Shown here one piece after another: positions 29,979 through 32,308 of a DNA stretch of 32,308 bases. A program made the position numbers and the translations under genes. A model generated the notes under the pieces. It did no database searches. It saw only the letters and a program-made list of their open reading frames with translations, and was not told the origin of the DNA. The stretch covers positions 1 through 32,308 of the IMG/VR virus record IMGVR_UViG_3300044627_001345, one strand, 5' to 3'. Source of the DNA: a virus. Each line of letters begins with the position of its first letter. Within the stretch, counting starts at the first letter, position 1.

Positions 29979-30132
29979 GGTTACGGAGCCAATTCGATAG
30001 CAAATACCCTGCAGCAAAACCAATAACGATTTTCTTACCACCGTTTTGATTAAGGCTGGCTAAGCCACGAACAAACTCCTGTTTATCGGCATCAGTCTCT
30101 TCACGAGCAAGCCGATTAGCTAAATTAATCAT
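29971..30132 (-). CDS. Small protein with C-terminal membrane segment
   Basis: This 53-residue frame runs from an ATG at 30132 to a TAA at 29971. The ATG is preceded by GGAGGAATT, the best-placed ribosome binding site in this part of the window. The N-terminal 30 residues are charged (LAREETDADKQEFVRGLASL); residues about 33-50 (GKKIVIGFAAGYLLSNWLRN) form one membrane-like helix with basic residues on both sides. It is the first gene after the terminator at 30209-30230. It could be a membrane-anchored small phage protein; a lysis or exclusion role is speculative. Confidence 0.65.
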   Translation of the reverse strand: MINLANRLAREETDADKQEFVRGLASLNQNGGKKIVIGFAAGYLLSNWLRNRA

Positions 30133-30208
30133 AATTCCTCCATAGGAAGACGCAGGGTGTTACAAGCAGGGTTCCGGATTACTCCGGCGTTAATAGCAAT
30201 AGTAAACG
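30133..30208 (-). promoter_or_regulatory. Gap after terminator, possible promoter region
   Basis: This 76-nt stretch lies between the terminator and the ribosome binding site of the gene at 29971-30132. It includes a 5-bp inverted repeat, CCGGA-TTAC-TCCGG (30174-30187). Because the terminator would stop upstream transcription, a promoter for the tail genes is expected here, but I see no convincing -10/-35 pair. Confidence 0.3.
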
Positions 30209-30230
30209 AAAAAACCCCCTTGCGGGGGTT
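30209..30230 (-). terminator. Intrinsic terminator after the small-protein operon
   Basis: On the minus strand AACCCCC-GCAA-GGGGGTT forms a 7-bp GC-rich stem (30213-30230) followed directly by six T residues (30209-30214, partly in the stem). It begins 7 nt after the stop of the gene at 30237-30413, so it would end the transcript of the genes from 32305 to 30237. It is the only clear intrinsic terminator I see in the window. Confidence 0.85.
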
Positions 30231-30236
30231 AAATCG

Positions 30237-30413
30237 CTACTTCTTTTTAATCTTCTTAATGATCTTCTTGTCCATCTTGGCATCGTCTTCTTGAGACTTA
30301 GGCTTACGATGCTTTTTGTCAGCCTTATGAAAAGCCGCCTTCTGCTTAGGGGTCATGCCCTTGGTGTCCTTAGCGTCCTGCTTCTTGTCTGACTTCTCGG
30401 TGTACTTAGCCAC
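30237..30413 (-). CDS. Lysine-rich small protein with KGMTPKQK motif
   Basis: This 58-residue frame starts at a GTG (30413) and ends at a TAG (30237). It is almost wholly hydrophilic, with about a third lysine (KYTEKSDKKQDAKDTKGMTP, KIIKKIKKK). The motif KGMTPKQKAAF is also found, as KGMSPKQKKL, in the protein at 30556-30723. The GTG lies just before the stop codon of the gene upstream (overlap ATGTAGTG), suggesting coupled translation. The terminator follows after 7 nt. It has no cysteines. A nucleic-acid-binding role is suggested by charge only. Confidence 0.62.
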   Translation of the reverse strand: MAKYTEKSDKKQDAKDTKGMTPKQKAAFHKADKKHRKPKSQEDDAKMDKKIIKKIKKK

Positions 30414-30556
30414 TACATGCCAGTCTTTCTATTCATGGATGTTTTCTTTGCTGGCGCTCTCTTTACATCTTTCTTAATCATCTTACCCTTATGAGGGCCT
30501 TTGCCGTACTTTGGGTGAGTCTTATCTCTTTGCCCACAGCCGCATGTAGCACACAT
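30413..30556 (-). CDS. Tiny Cys-rich, basic protein with CxxCGCG head
   Basis: This 47-residue frame runs from an ATG at 30556 to a TAG at 30413. Its first residues are MCATCGCGQ, followed by PKYGKGPHKGK and a Lys/Arg-rich tail (KKDVKRAPAKKTSMNRKTGM). The head is the same type as in the gene upstream (MCVKCGCG...YGKG). Four cysteines could bind zinc, by themselves or as a dimer. The start overlaps the upstream stop by one base (TAATG). I know of no function. Confidence 0.65.
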   Translation of the reverse strand: MCATCGCGQRDKTHPKYGKGPHKGKMIKKDVKRAPAKKTSMNRKTGM

Positions 30557-30723
30557 TACTTCTTTTTCTTTCGTAGAGCAGCAAAGTCTGAGCCTTCTAG
30601 CTTGCCGTCTTTGTCCATATCAAGCTTCTTCTGCTTTGGGGACATGCCTTTTGAAGACGACTTCTTACCCTTGCCGTAGCCAGGCTCGCCTTTTTTCTTT
30701 CCGCAACCACATTTAACGCACAT
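30556..30723 (-). CDS. Tiny Cys-rich protein with EF-hand-like loop
   Basis: This 55-residue frame runs from an ATG at 30723 to a TAA at 30556. It has three parts: MCVKCGCGKKKGEPGYGKG (cysteine head), KGMSPKQKKL, and DMDKDGKLEGSDFAAL, followed by RKKKK. The third part fits the 12-residue calcium loop of EF hands, with Asp at 1, 3 and 5, Gly at 6, Leu at 8 and Asp at 12, but there is only one loop and the flanking helices are very short. Start and stop both overlap neighbours by one base (TAATG). Calcium binding is only a suggestion. Confidence 0.65.
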   Translation of the reverse strand: MCVKCGCGKKKGEPGYGKGKKSSSKGMSPKQKKLDMDKDGKLEGSDFAALRKKKK

Positions 30724-30935
30724 TATTTCTTGCCTTTCTTTCCAATATGGGGATTTTTCTTATGCCAGTCTTTGGTGGCTTTGATACCTTCCTTGACTGT
30801 CTTTGCTCCAGCTTTTTTGGTTAGGTTAATTTTATCCCACTTAGGGTCATTATCCCCTGCGTGGTCTACTATAACTTCGCCCTTTCTGTTCTTTTTAATT
30901 TCGTGTACTTTACCAGCAACTTTTACTTTTGCCAT
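30723..30935 (-). CDS. Lysine-rich small protein
   Basis: From the ATG at 30935 this is 70 residues: AKVKVAGKVHEIKKNRKGEV, IVDHAGDNDPKWDKINLTKK, AGAKTVKEGIKATKDWHKKN, ending IGKKGKK. The first part looks like a small beta hairpin; the rest is helical and basic. I chose 30935 over 31010 because AAGGA lies six bases upstream and the longer form would overlap the gene before it with no homology-like content; the ATG at 30938 is also possible. Its stop overlaps the next start (TAATG), so it leads the small-protein cluster. Function unknown. Confidence 0.62.
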   Translation of the reverse strand: MAKVKVAGKVHEIKKNRKGEVIVDHAGDNDPKWDKINLTKKAGAKTVKEGIKATKDWHKKNPHIGKKGKK

Positions 30936-30945
30936 CATAGTTCCT

Positions 30946-31527
30946 TTATAGTGTGGTCTCGTCAAATGCAGAGTAACGAGAGTAGTGCAAGAACTGTGAA
31001 TCGTTGACAAGTTCTTCTGCGTTTACTTGCTCACAGGTTACCTGTAACAAGGTGTATCGTTCTTTAATAATACCTCTAGGAGAGACCTGTGTTGGTGAGA
31101 ACACTTGATTTCTAAAGACAATCCTATCACGTAGGTAGGCATCTGGGTTGATCTCTACGGTAGAAAGCTGACGACGATTAGCGGCATTTCCGCCATAAAA
31201 ATTTATGTGGTTCTCAATAACGTCTGCGTTAATAGTTACAGTCAGCGTATCTGTGTTATAGAAACCACGGTCGCTCTGTACTGTAGCGCCCTGCTCTAGG
31301 TGAGCGTTAACTACGGGAATAGTAAATGGGGTAAGCCACTTACGTCCTCCGCCAATAACTGAAGACCCCACATCATAGATAGGGTCTACAACAGTATTGA
31401 CTGAATCAAAGATCCACCAGTCTACAAAGGTACCGACAGTTTGGACCAGCTCAACGCTAGTTCCTGATACGCTAGACCCACGCTCATAGGCGACATTGAA
31501 CCTGCCTTCACGCTGATCTCCACGCAT
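30946..31527 (-). CDS. Putative neck/head-tail connector protein
   Basis: This 193-residue protein begins with a basic flexible stretch, then FVDWWIFDSVNTVVDPIYDV, GGGRKWLTPFTIPVVNAHLE and DTLTVTINADVIENH. The rest holds RDRIVFRNQVFSPTQVSPRG and KERYTLLQVTCEQVNAEELV. The 'Y-D-x-G...G-R-x-W-x-x-P-x-x-I/L-P-V' segment and a late 'V-x-V-x-C-x-Q-V-x-x-E-E-L-V-N-D' segment look like phage head-closure/neck components. AAGAAGG stands ahead of the ATG. Its position before the tail module supports a joining role. No firm family name. Confidence 0.6.
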   Translation of the reverse strand: MRGDQREGRFNVAYERGSSVSGTSVELVQTVGTFVDWWIFDSVNTVVDPIYDVGSSVIGGGRKWLTPFTIPVVNAHLEQGATVQSDRGFYNTDTLTVTINADVIENHINFYGGNAANRRQLSTVEINPDAYLRDRIVFRNQVFSPTQVSPRGIIKERYTLLQVTCEQVNAEELVNDSQFLHYSRYSAFDETTL

Positions 31528-31564
31528 TTGTCTACCTTCTTGTTTAATGGTTTAGGGCTATTGT

Positions 31565-32305
31565 CTAAGACTGAGGGTGCTTTGTCAGGGCTTCCTCGTT
31601 TTTATTAGGGCTTACTACTTGAAGCTTTGTCTTTGTAACGTGTTGGTGAGGCCAAGAGGGCTTAGTGCCGTCATGTAAAATACCCTTTATATAGTGCTTA
31701 CCAAAAACCTCTTCCCCTTTCAATGTCTTATCTGCACGAAAAGCCTCAAAATCTCTTAAAGGTTTTTCTATTTCAGGAAAATCTGTTAGGCTAAAGTGTT
31801 CTGTTGAAAACTCTTCAATCATTGTTTTATGTACAGGAACAAAGAAAAATACGGGGTCTCCTTTTTTAAAGGTAACTGTACGTCCTGGATCTGTAAATTT
31901 CCAGTTCATAGTTGGAGATGATGGACTCCAATCAGTTTCTATAATTGCACTTAGTGGAGAAGCCCCCGGTACAACTAAATTTGGAGCTGGCATAATCCAC
32001 AGATTCCACCCAGGAGGAGTTCGGGGAATAGCATTTATGTGAAAAGTTAATATTCCATTACCGGTTCCACCATCAGCAAAAACAGCCCCATGTTCTGTAT
32101 ACCTACCACAAATTATAGTCATACCATTTGCGCTATCGCTTCCATCCCAAACAGCCTCTACATCACTAGGGGCATTTACTGCCCACCCATGTTGAGAGGC
32201 AAACGTCATAGGCAAACATCTATATGCGTAACCTTTATGGGTATTGTCCATCCATTCACGATCTATAGGAGATTGAGTTATTTCTACTCGTTTTCCTTCT
32301 GGCAT
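31565..32305 (-). CDS. DUF6065-like protein
   Basis: This 246-residue protein has YAYRCLPMTFASQHGWAVNA, DVEAVWDG, ILTFHINAIPRTPPGWNLWI, then NLVVPGASPLSAIIETDWSP, MNWKFTDPGRTVTFKKGDPV and FFFVPVHKTMIEEF. This series (Y-R-C-L-P, F/I-A-x-Q-x-G-W, R-T-P-P-G-x-N-L, E-T-D-W, M-N-W-K-F-T, G-x-P) matches what I recall of the DUF6065 family, which is found in bacteria and phages and has no assigned function. The fold seems beta-rich, cupin- or jelly-roll-like. It lies at the head side of the neck genes, so a minor virion protein or enzyme is possible. The ATG lies 3 nt from the window end. Confidence 0.7.
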   Translation of the reverse strand: MPEGKRVEITQSPIDREWMDNTHKGYAYRCLPMTFASQHGWAVNAPSDVEAVWDGSDSANGMTIICGRYTEHGAVFADGGTGNGILTFHINAIPRTPPGWNLWIMPAPNLVVPGASPLSAIIETDWSPSSPTMNWKFTDPGRTVTFKKGDPVFFFVPVHKTMIEEFSTEHFSLTDFPEIEKPLRDFEAFRADKTLKGEEVFGKHYIKGILHDGTKPSWPHQHVTKTKLQVVSPNKNEEALTKHPQS

Positions 32306-32308
32306 TAG

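Noticed and set aside
1-32308. tRNA genes, CRISPR arrays, insertion sequences, attachment sites
   Set aside because: By eye I found no cloverleaf-like segment, no regularly spaced repeats, no transposase and no integrase; a covariance-model search for tRNA would be decisive.

Overview
The window is a stretch of a tailed-phage (or prophage) genome with a contractile, myovirus-type tail. Every gene I can support is on the minus strand, so transcription runs from the right end towards position 1. Two WhiB-type regulators, a family confined to Actinobacteria and their phages, point to an actinobacterial host. The composition leans to A+T by eye, unlike phages of high-GC soil actinobacteria. A low-GC host, such as a freshwater actinobacterium, is therefore plausible, but this is inference. 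No terminase, capsid, portal, integrase, endolysin, tRNA or CRISPR array is visible; those genes may lie outside the window.

Reading with transcription (right to left), positions 32305-29712 hold a DUF6065-like protein, a connector or neck-like protein, four very small lysine-rich proteins joined by 1-4 nt stop/start overlaps, an intrinsic terminator (30209-30230), a small membrane protein and two neck or tail-completion candidates. Positions 29051-13725 form a complete contractile-tail module: sheath, tube, a gp26-like zinc protein in the tail-chaperone position with an overlapping small frame, tape measure with an M23 peptidase, tube-initiator-like protein, LysM/gp53-like protein, a baseplate hub split over two genes, OB-fold spike, gp25-like wedge, gpJ-like wedge, and a 1076-residue gpI-like/fibre fusion with four repeated jelly-roll-like modules. 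A small membrane protein (13440-13715) separates this from the replication module.

Positions 13416-1 carry DNA replication, recombination and regulation: a winged-helix initiator-like protein, an AAA+ DnaC-like loader, a SWIM-type zinc protein, a DnaB-like helicase, a WhiB, a zinc-ribbon protein, a CHC2/Toprim primase, an SNF2-type ATPase, a ribbon-helix-helix protein (6756-6908), a MerR-like protein, a probable single-stranded-DNA-binding protein, family A DNA polymerase, a zinc-ribbon protein, a RecA-like recombinase, an Hjc-like PD-(D/E)XK nuclease, a second, divergent WhiB and a Cas4/RecB-like nuclease cut by the window edge. Initiator, loader, helicase, primase, SSB and polymerase would make a largely self-sufficient replisome.

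The signals most worth following are: (1) an AT-rich patch inside the initiator gene with a perfect 15-bp inverted repeat and two 15-nt tandem repeats, a possible lambda-O-style intragenic origin; (2) a 10-bp GC-rich hairpin just upstream of the DNA polymerase gene whose loop copies the 16S rRNA anti-Shine-Dalgarno tail and could pair with the polymerase's own ribosome binding site; (3) a set of tiny proteins built from shared modules (Cys-x2-Cys-Gly-Cys-Gly head, KGM[ST]PKQK motif, an EF-hand-like loop); (4) a possible +1 frameshift at the tail-chaperone position; (5) a similar beta-rich insert in both the sheath and the gpJ-like protein.
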